In this document: positions 27,251-36,302 of the stretch, piece after piece
Position numbering within the stretch: the stretch's first letter is position 1
Layout of the letters: each line of letters opens with the position of its first letter
Assembly: GCA_963820375.1 (NCBI GenBank)
Contig: CAWFZX010000021.1
Coordinates: forward strand, 278,890 to 342,889
Length of the DNA stretch: 64,000 nucleotides
From: AWTP1-13 sp963820375
Lineage (GTDB): Bacteria > Pseudomonadota > Alphaproteobacteria > Rhizobiales > Hyphomicrobiaceae
Direction: 5' to 3'
The notes under the pieces: model-generated
What the model saw: the letters and a program-made list of their open reading frames with translations, nothing else
The model's database searches: none
Told to the model about the DNA's origin: nothing
Translations under genes and position numbers: made by a program

Positions 27251-28291
27251 ATGCAACATCCAGGATTTTTTGCCAGGAGCGCGCCCGTGCGGCTGGCCGA
27301 TTTGGCCAGCAGGCTCGGCGCCTCGCTGCCGCCAGAGGCCAACGCGGAGGCGCTGATCGAGGATGTGCGGCCATTGGCCGACGCGGAGCCTCAGCATCTG
27401 TCCTTTCTCGACAATCGAAAATATATGCCGCTGCTGCGTGAGACCCGCGCCGGCGCCTGTCTGATCGCCCCCGTCTTCGCCGACCGGGTGCCCGCTGCCA
27501 CCGTCGCACTGGCAATCACGGCGCCCTATCGTGGGTTTGCTGCGGCGCTACAAATCTTCTACCCGGAGGCTCTGCAGCCGAAGGCGGCGATGACGAGGGC
27601 CGGGGAACCGCTGGTGCACCCCAGTGCGCACATTGCCGACGGGGTGCTGGTGGAGCCGGGCGCGGTGATCGGACGCGAGGCACAGATCGGCAGTGGCACG
27701 ACGGTGGCGGCGGGGGCATTGGTGGGCTATCGCGTGGTGGTTGGGCAGGGCTGCTACATCGGTCCGGGGGTGAGCCTGACGCACGCCATTGTCGGCGACC
27801 GGGTGATCCTGCATGCGGGCGTCCGCATCGGCCAGGACGGTTTCGGGTTTGCCATGGGCCCGCAGGGGCATCTGAAGGTCCCCCAGATCGGCCGCGTCAT
27901 CCTGCATGATGACGTAGAAATCGGCGCCAACAGCTGTGTCGACCGCGGTGCCCTCAAGGACACTGTCATCGGCCAGGGCAGCAAAATTGATAATCTTGTC
28001 CAGATCGGGCACAACGTGGTGATGGGTCGGCACTGCGTGATCGTCGGCCAGACTGGCATTTCCGGCTCCACCGAACTGGGCGACTTTGTTGTCATGGGTG
28101 GCCAATCGGGGGCGGTTGGCCATATCAAAGTGGGGACCGGTGCCCAGATCGCGGGCGGCGGGCATGCCAAGGACGACGTGCCCGCGGGCGCCCGCATGGG
28201 CGGAACGCCGGCGGTGCCTATGGCGGAGTGGGCGCGGCAGATCGCGGCCTTGAAGCGGCTCGGCCGAAGGTCGCGCGCAAGCGAGGAGTAG
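27251..28291 (+). CDS. lpxD: UDP-3-O-acylglucosamine N-acyltransferase
   Basis: A 346-residue lipid A enzyme. The N-terminal uridine-binding domain includes LSFLDNRKYMPLL; the remainder is a left-handed beta helix of hexapeptide repeats (VHPSAHIADGVLVEPGAVIG and on). The catalytic-base region is LVQIGHNVVMGRHC. It adds the second acyl chain as UDP-2,3-diacylglucosamine is formed. ATG at 27251, 91 bp after bamA. Confidence 0.95.
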   Translation: MQHPGFFARSAPVRLADLASRLGASLPPEANAEALIEDVRPLADAEPQHLSFLDNRKYMPLLRETRAGACLIAPVFADRVPAATVALAITAPYRGFAAALQIFYPEALQPKAAMTRAGEPLVHPSAHIADGVLVEPGAVIGREAQIGSGTTVAAGALVGYRVVVGQGCYIGPGVSLTHAIVGDRVILHAGVRIGQDGFGFAMGPQGHLKVPQIGRVILHDDVEIGANSCVDRGALKDTVIGQGSKIDNLVQIGHNVVMGRHCVIVGQTGISGSTELGDFVVMGGQSGAVGHIKVGTGAQIAGGGHAKDDVPAGARMGGTPAVPMAEWARQIAALKRLGRRSRASEE

Positions 28292-28329
28292 GCAATGGTT
28301 GCGGCGCGAAGGATGGTGCGGGCAAGGCC

Positions 28330-28815
28330 ATGAAAGAAACGCAAACTGCCAAAAAGGAACTCGGTAGCGCTGACATCTCGCGCGTCATGAAGCTGCTTCC
28401 CCACCGCTATCCGTTCTTGCTGGTTGACCGGCTGATCGAAATGGATGGTGACGAGCGCTGCATCGGCATCAAGAGCGTCACCATCAACGAGCCCTTCTTT
28501 CAGGGTCACTTTCCCGCCTTCCCGATCATGCCGGGGGTCCTGATCATCGAGGGCCTGGCACAGACCGCCGGGGCGCTGTGCGTCGCCAACTTCCAGACCG
28601 AGTACAAGCCGCAGCTCGTCTATTTCATGGGAATTGATCGGGCAAAGTTTCGCAAGCCCGTGCTGCCCGGCGATCACCTCCACTATCATGTGCGCAAGAT
28701 TCGCAGCCGTGGACGTGCTTGGCGATTTTACGGCGAGGCCAAAGTGAACGGGCAGGTGGTTGCCGAGGCAGAGGTCAGCGCCATGCTCCTGGATGAGACC
28801 GATGCCAAGCTCTAA
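28330..28815 (+). CDS. fabZ: 3-hydroxyacyl-ACP dehydratase FabZ
   Basis: A 161-residue hot-dog-fold dehydratase. The catalytic His is in LLPHRYPFLLVDR and the Glu in FPIMPGVLIIEGLAQTAG. It makes enoyl-ACP for fatty-acid elongation and competes with LpxA/LpxD for hydroxyacyl-ACP. ATG 28330 is chosen over an upstream in-frame start inside the lpxD tail. Its end overlaps lpxA by 14 bases. Confidence 0.95.
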   Translation: MKETQTAKKELGSADISRVMKLLPHRYPFLLVDRLIEMDGDERCIGIKSVTINEPFFQGHFPAFPIMPGVLIIEGLAQTAGALCVANFQTEYKPQLVYFMGIDRAKFRKPVLPGDHLHYHVRKIRSRGRAWRFYGEAKVNGQVVAEAEVSAMLLDETDAKL

Positions 28816-29599
28816 AGTGCACGCGACGGCGATCGTCGCAGAGGGCGCCGAACTTGCCGAGGATGTCGAGGTCGGTCCCTTCTGCGTCGTCGGTGCCAAC
28901 GTAAAGCTGGCAGCCGGCGTGAAGCTGATGAGCCACGTGGTCGTGGCCGGGCGCACCAGCATCGGGGCGCGCACCAGCCTTTTTCCATTCGCGTCCATCG
29001 GCCACCAGCCACAGGACCTGAAATACAAAGGGGAGCCTTCTTCGCTGATGGTCGGCAGCGACTGCATCATTCGCGAAGGCGTGACCATGAATCCCGGTAC
29101 CGCGGGCGGTGGCATGCAGACCGTGATCGGCGATCGTTGCGCGTTCCTCGCCAACTCGCATGTCGGTCACGATTGCCGCGTGGGCAACAACGTCATCTTC
29201 TCCAACAACGTGATGTTGGCCGGGCATTGCAGCATCGGTGACTTTGCCATCCTGGGCGGCGGTGCGGCCGTCATTCAATTCGCGCGCGTCGGGGCGCACG
29301 CCTTTCTGGGAGGCATGTCGGGGCTGGAGAACGATCTCATCCCCTTCGGCATGGCGGTCGGCAACCGGGCACAGCTGTCCGGCCTCAATATCATCGGTCT
29401 GCAGCGGCGCGGCTTCGCCCGCGAAGACATCCATACCCTGCGACGTGCCTATCGGCTGCTGTTTGCGGACGAGGGTACACTTCAGGAGCGGCTCGGCGAT
29501 GTGGAAGAAGAGTTCGATCATCCGATCGTCACAGAGATCGTGGCCTTCATTCGCGCCGGCGGCAAACGCTCGCTGTGCGTGCCGCACGCCGACGCCTAA
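28802..29599 (+). CDS. lpxA: UDP-N-acetylglucosamine acyltransferase
   Basis: A 265-residue hexapeptide-repeat protein that starts lipid A synthesis. Landmarks are GHQPQDLKYKGE, REGVTMNPGTAGGG, the catalytic His in FLANSHVGHDC, and the C-terminal helical part after GLNIIGLQRRGF. The repeated left-handed helix covers about residues 5-190. It begins 14 bases inside fabZ and is followed by lpxI. Confidence 0.95.
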   Translation: MPSSKVHATAIVAEGAELAEDVEVGPFCVVGANVKLAAGVKLMSHVVVAGRTSIGARTSLFPFASIGHQPQDLKYKGEPSSLMVGSDCIIREGVTMNPGTAGGGMQTVIGDRCAFLANSHVGHDCRVGNNVIFSNNVMLAGHCSIGDFAILGGGAAVIQFARVGAHAFLGGMSGLENDLIPFGMAVGNRAQLSGLNIIGLQRRGFAREDIHTLRRAYRLLFADEGTLQERLGDVEEEFDHPIVTEIVAFIRAGGKRSLCVPHADA

Positions 29600-29629
29600 G
29601 CGCGCAAGAGCCTACGGCCCGGCCGTGCC

Positions 29630-30934
29630 ATGATGCGCATCGGCATCCTGGCGGGGGGTGGGCGGTTGCCGCTGATGATCGCCGAAAGCGCTGCAGCGCG
29701 CGGCACCGGTGTCCATATCGTGGCGATCCGTGGCGAGGCCGATCCCGAGATCGCGCGCTTCCCGCACACCTGGGTCAATTTGGGGCAGATCGGCCGCATG
29801 CTTGCCACCCTGCGCCGCGAAGGTGGCGAGCAACTGGTCATCGCCGGCGGCGTGCGGCGTCCTGATTTTTGGCACGTGCGACCGGACGCGGGCTTCTTTG
29901 CGAGCCTGCCACAGATCTTCGGCCTGGTCGCTGCGGGCGGTGATGATTCCGTGCTGACCAGAGTGGTGCGCTTCTTTGAACAGAAAGGGTTGCAGGTTTG
30001 GGGCGCGCACGAGATCGCGCCAGATCTTTTGGCCGACGCGGGAGACCTGGGACAGACGGGGTTGAACGAACAGGGGCGGCGGGATGCGTCGATCGGCTTT
30101 GCGGTCCGCCGGCGGCTCGCAAGGTTGGATGCCGGCCAGTCGGTGGTCGTTGCCGATGGGCGCGTGCTGGCGATCGAAGGGGCCGAAGGCACCGATCGCA
30201 TGCTCGAGCGCGTCCTCGACTTGCGCGACCGCGAGGGTGTGGATGAACGGCAGGGTGTGCTGGCGAAGGGGCCGAAGCCGGGACAGGAACTGCGTATCGA
30301 TATGCCGGTCATCGGCCCGCGCACCGTCGACAGCGTGGTGGCCGCGGGGCTGGCCGGCATTGCCGTCGAGAGCAACGGGGTGCTGGTGCTCGATCGTGAG
30401 GAAACGCTGCGCCGCGCTGATGCCAATGCCTGCGCCGTGCATGGCCTTGCCGCCACCTTGTCCGCTCGGGAGGCGCCTTTGGCTCCGCCACCGCCGCTGC
30501 GGGCGCAACTGGTCGGCCGGGTGCGGCCGCGCAGACGCGACATGCGTGACATCGAACGGGGGATTGCCGTCGTTGAGCGGCTTGCCGAATTCGCGACCGG
30601 GAGGGCGGCGGTGGTCGCCCGCTCCCACGTGCTTGCCATCGCCGGGGCGGAGGCAACGGCAGCGATGCTGGCCCGCGTGCGCGGGCTGCGTCAGTGGAGC
30701 GACCGGCACAACCGGCGTCGCCTGGGCGCGCTGGTCTGCCGCGCTGCGCCGGACCATGCCGACGACCTGCTCGCGCTCTTGCAACAGGCGGCACTGCAGG
30801 ATCTGGCCGGGGTCGCCATAACCGGCAATGGCCCCTTGCTGCACAGCGCCAAGGACGCGGCACAGACTGCCGACAATCTTGGCCTGTACCTGGTGATCTG
30901 CGAAACTGGGCCGGACAGCAAGGGCCTGGCATGA
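29630..30934 (+). CDS. lpxI: UDP-2,3-diacylglucosamine pyrophosphatase LpxI with an extra C-terminal domain copy
   Basis: The first 280 residues are a normal LpxI (DUF1009): N-terminal ILAGGGRLPLMIAES, then a C-terminal domain with VLAIEGAEGTDRMLERV and MPVIGPRTVDS, the region that holds the catalytic Asp in Caulobacter LpxI. Normal length is about 270-290, but this ORF runs to 434 residues. Residues 305-416 look like a second, degenerate copy of the C-terminal domain: VLAIAGAEATAAMLARV (334-350) mirrors residues 179-195, and LAGVAITGNG (392-401) mirrors LAGIAVESNG (241-250). The second copy lacks the PVIGPRT motif. Its stop overlaps the lpxB start (ATGA). Confidence 0.9.
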   Translation: MMRIGILAGGGRLPLMIAESAAARGTGVHIVAIRGEADPEIARFPHTWVNLGQIGRMLATLRREGGEQLVIAGGVRRPDFWHVRPDAGFFASLPQIFGLVAAGGDDSVLTRVVRFFEQKGLQVWGAHEIAPDLLADAGDLGQTGLNEQGRRDASIGFAVRRRLARLDAGQSVVVADGRVLAIEGAEGTDRMLERVLDLRDREGVDERQGVLAKGPKPGQELRIDMPVIGPRTVDSVVAAGLAGIAVESNGVLVLDREETLRRADANACAVHGLAATLSAREAPLAPPPPLRAQLVGRVRPRRRDMRDIERGIAVVERLAEFATGRAAVVARSHVLAIAGAEATAAMLARVRGLRQWSDRHNRRRLGALVCRAAPDHADDLLALLQQAALQDLAGVAITGNGPLLHSAKDAAQTADNLGLYLVICETGPDSKGLA

Positions 30935-32184
30935 CCAACACGCGAGCGGCTGGCGAACGCGTCTATGCGGCCGAGACCCGCGACCTCAAACTGTTCATCG
31001 TTGCCGGAGAGCACTCTGGCGATGCCCTGGGTGCAAAGTTGATGGCTGCTCTGGACCAGGGCCGGCGCGGGCGCATCCGCTATCTCGGCGTGGGCGGGCC
31101 ACAGATGGCCGCCGCCGGCCTCACCTCGCAATTTCCGATCGAAGAGGTAGCGGTGATGGGGCCATTGGCGATCCTAGCCCGCCTGCCGACGATCCTGCGC
31201 CGGATTAGCAGCACGGCCGCCGCCGCGGTGGCATCAGAGCCTGATGCCGTGGTGATTATCGACAGCCCGGAGTTCACGCATCCCATTGCCAAACGTATCC
31301 GCCGCCGGCGCCCGGACATTCCCATCATCGACTACGTCTCACCAAGTGTGTGGGCGTGGCGTCCCGGGCGCGCCAACAAGATGCGCGGCTACGTGGATCA
31401 TGTGCTGTCCTTGCTCCCTTTCGAGCCCGAGGCGCACGCCCGCCTGCAGGGACCACCCTGCACCTACGTGGGCCATCCGCTAATCGAACGCCTGGCGTGG
31501 ATCAGAGGGCTTGATCCCCTGCCGCTGGCGCGACGCCTTGGCCTGACGCCGCAAACCCAGCTGCTGGTGGTGCTGCCGGGCAGCCGGCGATCCGAGGTGG
31601 GCCGGCTGCTGCGGCCGTTCGGGGAAACGCTGCAACGTTTGCTCGAGCGAGGCCGAAAATTCGAGGTTGCGGTGCCGCTGGTGGCCTCGGTGCGCGCTCT
31701 CGTCGAGCAGGCTGTGGCACGCTGGCCAAAAACACCGCACCTGCTGGAGGGCGATGAAGACAAGTTTCGCGCCTTCAGGCTGGCGCGGGCGGCGCTAGCC
31801 GCTTCCGGAACCGTGTCGCTTGAGCTCGCCCTAGCGGGTACCCCAATGGTGATCGCCTATAAGGTGGACGCCGTGGCCGCTCCGGCTCTGCGCCGCATGA
31901 TTACCGCCCCCTCGACGGTGCTGCCCAACCTGATCCTTGGCACGCGTGCCATCCCCGAATTCCATCAGGAAGCGTGCACCCCCGTGCGGTTGGCAAATGC
32001 GCTGTCCCCGCTGCTTGCCGACAGCGCGATCCGTCAGCAGCAAGTCGATGCGCTGGCAGCGGTGCCGGAGAGGATGCGCCTGCCGAGGGGCACGCCCAGC
32101 GAGGCCGCAGCCGAGATCGTCCTCAACTATGCCGAGATGGGGCGCGGCTGGCCGCGACCCGACTTGATGCGCCTTGGCGCCTAA
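30931..32184 (+). CDS. lpxB: Lipid-A-disaccharide synthase
   Basis: A 417-residue GT-B-type glycosyltransferase. It has IVAGEHSGDALGAKLM, GVGGPQMAAAGL, the IDSPEFTHPIAKR and YVSPSVWAWRPGR blocks, LPGSRRSEV and, near the end, GTVSLELALAGTPMVIAYK. It joins lipid X to UDP-diacylglucosamine at the inner membrane. The overlap with lpxI suggests coupled translation. It is convergent with gltA (6 bp between stops). Confidence 0.95.
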   Translation: MTNTRAAGERVYAAETRDLKLFIVAGEHSGDALGAKLMAALDQGRRGRIRYLGVGGPQMAAAGLTSQFPIEEVAVMGPLAILARLPTILRRISSTAAAAVASEPDAVVIIDSPEFTHPIAKRIRRRRPDIPIIDYVSPSVWAWRPGRANKMRGYVDHVLSLLPFEPEAHARLQGPPCTYVGHPLIERLAWIRGLDPLPLARRLGLTPQTQLLVVLPGSRRSEVGRLLRPFGETLQRLLERGRKFEVAVPLVASVRALVEQAVARWPKTPHLLEGDEDKFRAFRLARAALAASGTVSLELALAGTPMVIAYKVDAVAAPALRRMITAPSTVLPNLILGTRAIPEFHQEACTPVRLANALSPLLADSAIRQQQVDALAAVPERMRLPRGTPSEAAAEIVLNYAEMGRGWPRPDLMRLGA

Positions 32185-32190
32185 TGCGGC

Positions 32191-33516
32191 TCAGCCGCGC
32201 TTTTCCACCGGCACGAACGGTCGCTCCGGTTCGCCGATGTAGAGTTGTCGCGGCCGACCGATTTTTTGCTCGGGATCCTCGATCATCTCCTTCCACTGGG
32301 CAATCCAGCCGACCGTACGTGCGACCGCGAACAGCACCGTGAACATGGAAAGTGGGAAGCCCATCGCCCGCAAGGTGATACCCGAATAGAAATCAATGTT
32401 GGGATAAAGCTTCTTTTCGATGAAATAGTCGTCCTGCAAGGCAATGCGCTCAAGCTCCATTGCCACTTTCAGAATGTTCTGGTCCTTTACGCCGAGGTCA
32501 TCGAGCACTTCGTGGCAGGTCTCCTGCATCACCTTAGCGCGCGGATCATAATTCTTGTAAACGCGATGACCAAAGCCCATCAGCCGAAATTCCGAATTCT
32601 TGTCCTTGGCCTTTTTGACGTATTCGGGCACGCGGTCGACGGTGCCAATTTCCTCAAGCATCTTGAGCGCCGCCTCGTTGGCGCCGCCATGCGCCGGTCC
32701 CCAGAGCGAGGCGATGCCGGCGGCAATGCAGGCAAACGGGTTCGCCCCTGACGAGCCTGCCAGACGAACCGTGGACGTGGAGGCGTTCTGCTCGTGGTCC
32801 GCATGCAGGATCAGGATGCGGTCGAGGGCGCGCGAAACGATCGGGTTGACGACATAGGGCTCGCAGGGCACCGCAAAGCACATCTGCAGGAAGTTGGCAG
32901 GGTAGTCGAGATCGTTGCGAGGGTAGATGAAGGGTTGGCCCACCGAATACTTGTAGGCCATGGCCGCCAACGTCGGCATCTTGGCGATGAGCCGATGGCT
33001 GGCGATCACGCGCTGCTGCTCGTCGTTGATGTCTGTGGAGTCGTGATAGAATGCACTCAGCGCACCGACCGAACCGCACATCACGGCCATGGGATGCGCA
33101 TCGCGGCGAAAGCCCGTGAAAAACCGGGTCATTTGCTCGTGCACCATGGTGTGCCGGGTGATGGTCGTGCGGAAGCTATCGAGCTCGCGTTTGGTCGGCA
33201 GCTCGCCGTTGAGCAACAGATAGCACACCTCGATGAAGCTCGATTTCTGCGCCAACTGTTCGATGGGATAGCCGCGGTAGAGCAGCACGCCCTGATCGCC
33301 GTCAATGTAGGTTATGCGCGATGAGCAGTTGGCGGTGGAGGTGAAGCCCGGGTCATAGGTGAAGCAGCCGGTGTCTCGATAGAGGCGGCCGACGTCGATC
33401 ACGTCAGGACCGATCGTGCCCGATCGGATCGGCATTTCCGCCCGCTGGTTGCTACCGATCGCGAGCGTTGCCGTCTTCGCCTCGGCCTTCGCGCTTGCCA
33501 TGTCCTTTGCATTCAT
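32191..33516 (-). CDS. gltA: Citrate synthase (type II)
   Basis: A 441-residue hexameric-type citrate synthase. The active-site His is in ILHADHEQNASTSTVR, another in WGPAHGGANEAALKML, and the Asp region is MGFGHRVYKNYDPRAK. The N-terminal beta domain has the FTYDPGFTSTANCSSRITYIDGD stretch typical of gram-negative type II enzymes. An AAAGGA ribosome site eight bases upstream favours ATG 33516. It condenses acetyl-CoA with oxaloacetate. Confidence 0.95.
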   Translation of the reverse strand: MNAKDMASAKAEAKTATLAIGSNQRAEMPIRSGTIGPDVIDVGRLYRDTGCFTYDPGFTSTANCSSRITYIDGDQGVLLYRGYPIEQLAQKSSFIEVCYLLLNGELPTKRELDSFRTTITRHTMVHEQMTRFFTGFRRDAHPMAVMCGSVGALSAFYHDSTDINDEQQRVIASHRLIAKMPTLAAMAYKYSVGQPFIYPRNDLDYPANFLQMCFAVPCEPYVVNPIVSRALDRILILHADHEQNASTSTVRLAGSSGANPFACIAAGIASLWGPAHGGANEAALKMLEEIGTVDRVPEYVKKAKDKNSEFRLMGFGHRVYKNYDPRAKVMQETCHEVLDDLGVKDQNILKVAMELERIALQDDYFIEKKLYPNIDFYSGITLRAMGFPLSMFTVLFAVARTVGWIAQWKEMIEDPEQKIGRPRQLYIGEPERPFVPVEKRG

Positions 33517-33677
33517 GGGCGTCATCCTTTGGATCCAGCGACGCTGACGCCACCCTGAGGGGCCCGCCTCCGATTCTGGGGGCGCAGCAAGCTCACCCTC
33601 TATTATATATATTGCACTGCGGCAAGCCATGCGAAGGGCGAAGCAAATATGCTTGAAGGCCCGCTGGCCGCGGCCCG

Positions 33678-35099
33678 TTAGGAGGCCTGATCCTGGATGC
33701 GGGCCAGGGTCTCGTCGCGGCCCAACGCCGCCATGACGTCAAACACGGGCGGGGACACGGCACGACCCGTCAGGGCCGCCCGGAGCGGCTGGGCGACCTG
33801 GCCGAGCTTCCGCCCGGTCCGTTCGGCAAAGGCCTTGATGGCCGTTTCCAGGGCCGTCTCATGCCAATCCGTCTGCCCGGCAAGCTCGGCCCGGACCTGC
33901 CCGAGCAGGGCCCGCGCCTCGCCATCGAGCAGCTTTTTGGCCTTGTCGTCGATCGGCAACGGTCGTGTGGCGACCAGGTAGAAGGCTCCATCAACGAGGT
34001 CGAGCAGGGTTTTTGCGCGGGGCTTGAGGCCGGGAAGGGCAGTTGTCAGCCGATCCCAGCCGACGGCGTCGAACCGGGCTTTGCGCTCGGCGCCGTGCTC
34101 GACCCGCGCTAGCAAGTCTTTGATCCGTTCGATCAACTCGGGCTCGCTGGTCTGCCGGATGTAGTGGCTGTTGACGTCGGCGAGCTTGGCCATATCGAGG
34201 CGGGCCGGAGCCTTATTGACATTGTCAATATCGAACCAGGCGATCGCTTGCTCGGTAGAGAAAATCTCATCATCGCCGTGGCTCCAGCCGAGACGGCACA
34301 GGTAGTTGCGCAAACCCTCCGGCAGGTAGCCCATGTCGCGATAGGCCTCAACGCCAAGCGCGCCGTGCCGCTTGGAGAGCTTGGCGCCATCGGCCCCGTG
34401 GATCAACGGAATGTGCGCCATCACCGGCACCTCCCAACCCATGGCACGATAGATCTGCGCCTGCCGGGCGGCGTTGGTGAGATGGTCGACGCCGCGAATG
34501 ACGTGTGTGACCCCCATGTCATGGTCGTCCACCACCACGGCATGGTTGTAAACTGGCGTGCCGTCACTGCGCAGGATGATCATGTCGTCGAGGTCGGCGT
34601 TCTGCCACACCACCCGGCCCTGCACGCGATCCTCGATCACGGTCTCGCCGGCCAGTGGAGCCTTGAGGCGGATGACGGGCTTGACGCCGGGTGGAGCTTG
34701 CTGCGGATCGCGCTCGCGCCAGCGCCCGTCGTAGAGCTTGGAGCGGCCTTCCCGGCGCGCGGCCTCGCGCATCTCGACGAGTTCTTGGGGGCTGGCATAG
34801 CAGTAATAGGCCTTGCCGTCGGCCAGCAGCTGCTCGGCCACCTGGCGATGGCGTTCGGCCCGGGCAAACTGCAGCAGGGGGTCGCCATCCCAATGGAGGC
34901 CCAGCCACGACAGACCGTCAAGGATGGCCGCAATCGCCGCCTCGGTGGAGCGTTCGCGATCGGTGTCTTCGATGCGCAACAAGAACTTGCCGCCGGTATG
35001 GCGGGCATAGAGCCAGTTGAACAGCGCTGTGCGGGCGCCGCCGATATGCAAAAAGCCAGTGGGCGAAGGGGCAAAGCGGGTAACGACGGGTTTGGTCAT
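33678..35099 (-). CDS. gltX: Glutamyl-tRNA synthetase
   Basis: A 473-residue class I synthetase. The HIGH motif appears as FAPSPTGFLHIGGARTAL and the KMSKS loop as GAKLSKRHGALGV; ILRSDGTPVYNHAVVVDD and the anticodon-binding C-terminus are present. The ATG at 35099 fits the family start. The gene is divergent from the tRNA-Arg gene, 95 bp away, and 161 bp upstream of gltA on the same strand. Confidence 0.95.
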   Translation of the reverse strand: MTKPVVTRFAPSPTGFLHIGGARTALFNWLYARHTGGKFLLRIEDTDRERSTEAAIAAILDGLSWLGLHWDGDPLLQFARAERHRQVAEQLLADGKAYYCYASPQELVEMREAARREGRSKLYDGRWRERDPQQAPPGVKPVIRLKAPLAGETVIEDRVQGRVVWQNADLDDMIILRSDGTPVYNHAVVVDDHDMGVTHVIRGVDHLTNAARQAQIYRAMGWEVPVMAHIPLIHGADGAKLSKRHGALGVEAYRDMGYLPEGLRNYLCRLGWSHGDDEIFSTEQAIAWFDIDNVNKAPARLDMAKLADVNSHYIRQTSEPELIERIKDLLARVEHGAERKARFDAVGWDRLTTALPGLKPRAKTLLDLVDGAFYLVATRPLPIDDKAKKLLDGEARALLGQVRAELAGQTDWHETALETAIKAFAERTGRKLGQVAQPLRAALTGRAVSPPVFDVMAALGRDETLARIQDQAS

Positions 35100-35194
35100 T
35101 GGCAACGGTGGGTGAGAAGGCTTGAGTATTTGGTTCTGAGTGCCGGGCGGTGTATCACAGGATTGGGCGCCTTGCCATTTCGGCACCTGCCTGC

Positions 35195-35271
35195 GGTCCC
35201 GTAGCTCAACTGGATAGAGTGCCGCGCTTCGAACGCGGAGGTTGCGGGTTCAAGCCCTGCCGGGACCGCCA
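35195..35271 (+). tRNA. tRNA-Arg (anticodon TCG)
   Basis: A 77-nt cloverleaf with encoded CCA. The acceptor stem GGTCCCG pairs with CGGGACC (35261-35267), the D arm is GCTC...GAGT, the anticodon stem CCGCG/CGCGG encloses the loop CTTCGAA (anticodon TCG), and the T arm is GCGGG-TTCAAGC-CCTGC. Discriminator G at 35268, then CCA. It marks the left edge of a region rich in mobile-element pieces, and tRNA 3' ends are common integration sites, but no second copy of its 3' end is found in the window. Confidence 0.96.
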
Positions 35272-35333
35272 GATTTAGACCGGGAAAGCGCAAGAAGCGC
35301 CCGGTTCATAACGGCTTCCTGCATCTCAACCAT

Positions 35334-35405
35334 CCGACAATTGTCCACTGGAATGCCCAAAAGCGCGCTTTGATGCGCAAAGGGAATCCCGACGATTGTC
35401 CACTG
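35334..35405. repeat. Pair of 17-bp direct repeats
   Basis: Two copies of a 17-base motif with core attgtccactg occur at 35334-35350 and 35389-35405, differing at one base and spaced 55 bp start to start. They lie between the tRNA-Arg and the start of the Spo11/TopoVI-A-like gene at 35450. They could be binding sites for a regulator or recombinase. Confidence 0.6.
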
Positions 35406-35449
35406 CATTGCGCCCCGGCCAACGCGCTCGACGCGCAGAGGGTCGCGGC

Positions 35450-36302
35450 ATGATCAGCGCGAACGACGCGGCCCTGCTGTCCAAGGACGGCACAGACGCG
35501 GGACGCCTACAGCGTGCCTGCCTCGAACTGCTGCGCGAAAAAGAAGGCCAACGATGAGATACCGACCAGCGCCCGCTTCATCTTCTACGAGCTCGAACAG
35601 GCTGGCGTCGTCCCCAAGAGGTACGACGGCAAGGCACGCACACCCGCGCAGGATGTGTCCGTCGGCTTGATGCAGCTGCGCAAAACGGGGCTGGTGCCGT
35701 GGCACTGGATCGAAGACGAGACGCGATCAGTGGACGAATGGCAGTATGCGAACAGCGTTGCCGACTACATCTTGGAGGCAGTGGACCGTGCCCGCATCGA
35801 CTGCTGGCAAGGTGAGGAACCGCCGCTGACCATCTGCGAGAGTCGCGCCACCAAGGGTGTGCTGGGCGACCTCGCGTACGAGTACCTTGTCCCGATCACC
35901 GCCACAAGCGGCCAATCGGGCGGCTTCATTGTTACCGAAATCGTGCCGCTACAGCAGGACCACCGTCGCGTGCTCTATGTGGGCGACTTCGAACTACGCG
36001 GCCCCGCCGATCAGATCGAAGCGAACACCCGGCGCAAGATCGAGGAGCATACGGGCCGCAGATTTGGCACAGACGAGTGGGCGAAAATCGCCCTCACTGA
36101 GGACCAAGTTGAACGCAGCGCGCGGCTCAAGCGGCTAGCGATCCCCAAGCTCGATAAGCGCAATAAACCACCCAAGCGATATGACGCCATCGAGTGCGAA
36201 GCCATTGGACAAGGCGCGCTTGTGCGTCTTATCCGCAAACACCTCGACCGCCTACTGCCAGAGCCAATCGGCACCGTCAGCAAACGCGAGGAGCGGCAGT
36301 AG
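35450..36302 (+). pseudogene. Stand-alone Spo11/TopoVI-A-like (winged-helix + Toprim) protein, frameshifted
   Basis: ATG 35450 opens a 35-residue frame ending at 35557; a second frame carries on from about 35538 to 36302. Dropping one A from the run of five at 35538-35542 fuses them into one protein of about 283 residues. The start resembles the winged-helix part of topoisomerase VI subunit A relatives: TSARFIFYELEQAGVV (a tyrosine at the place of the R-x-x-Y-Y catalytic motif, about residue 46), then LRKTGLVPWHWIEDETR. The second half looks like a Toprim domain: RRVLYVGDFELRGPADQI, where DxExxG replaces the usual DxDxxG, and later YDAIECEAIG. Assignment is by pattern; the frameshift could be real or a sequencing error. 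Confidence 0.6.

Noticed and set aside
27754..29154. 466-codon minus-strand ORF opposite lpxD/fabZ/lpxA
   Set aside because: Spans three certain genes on the other strand and has no domain of its own.
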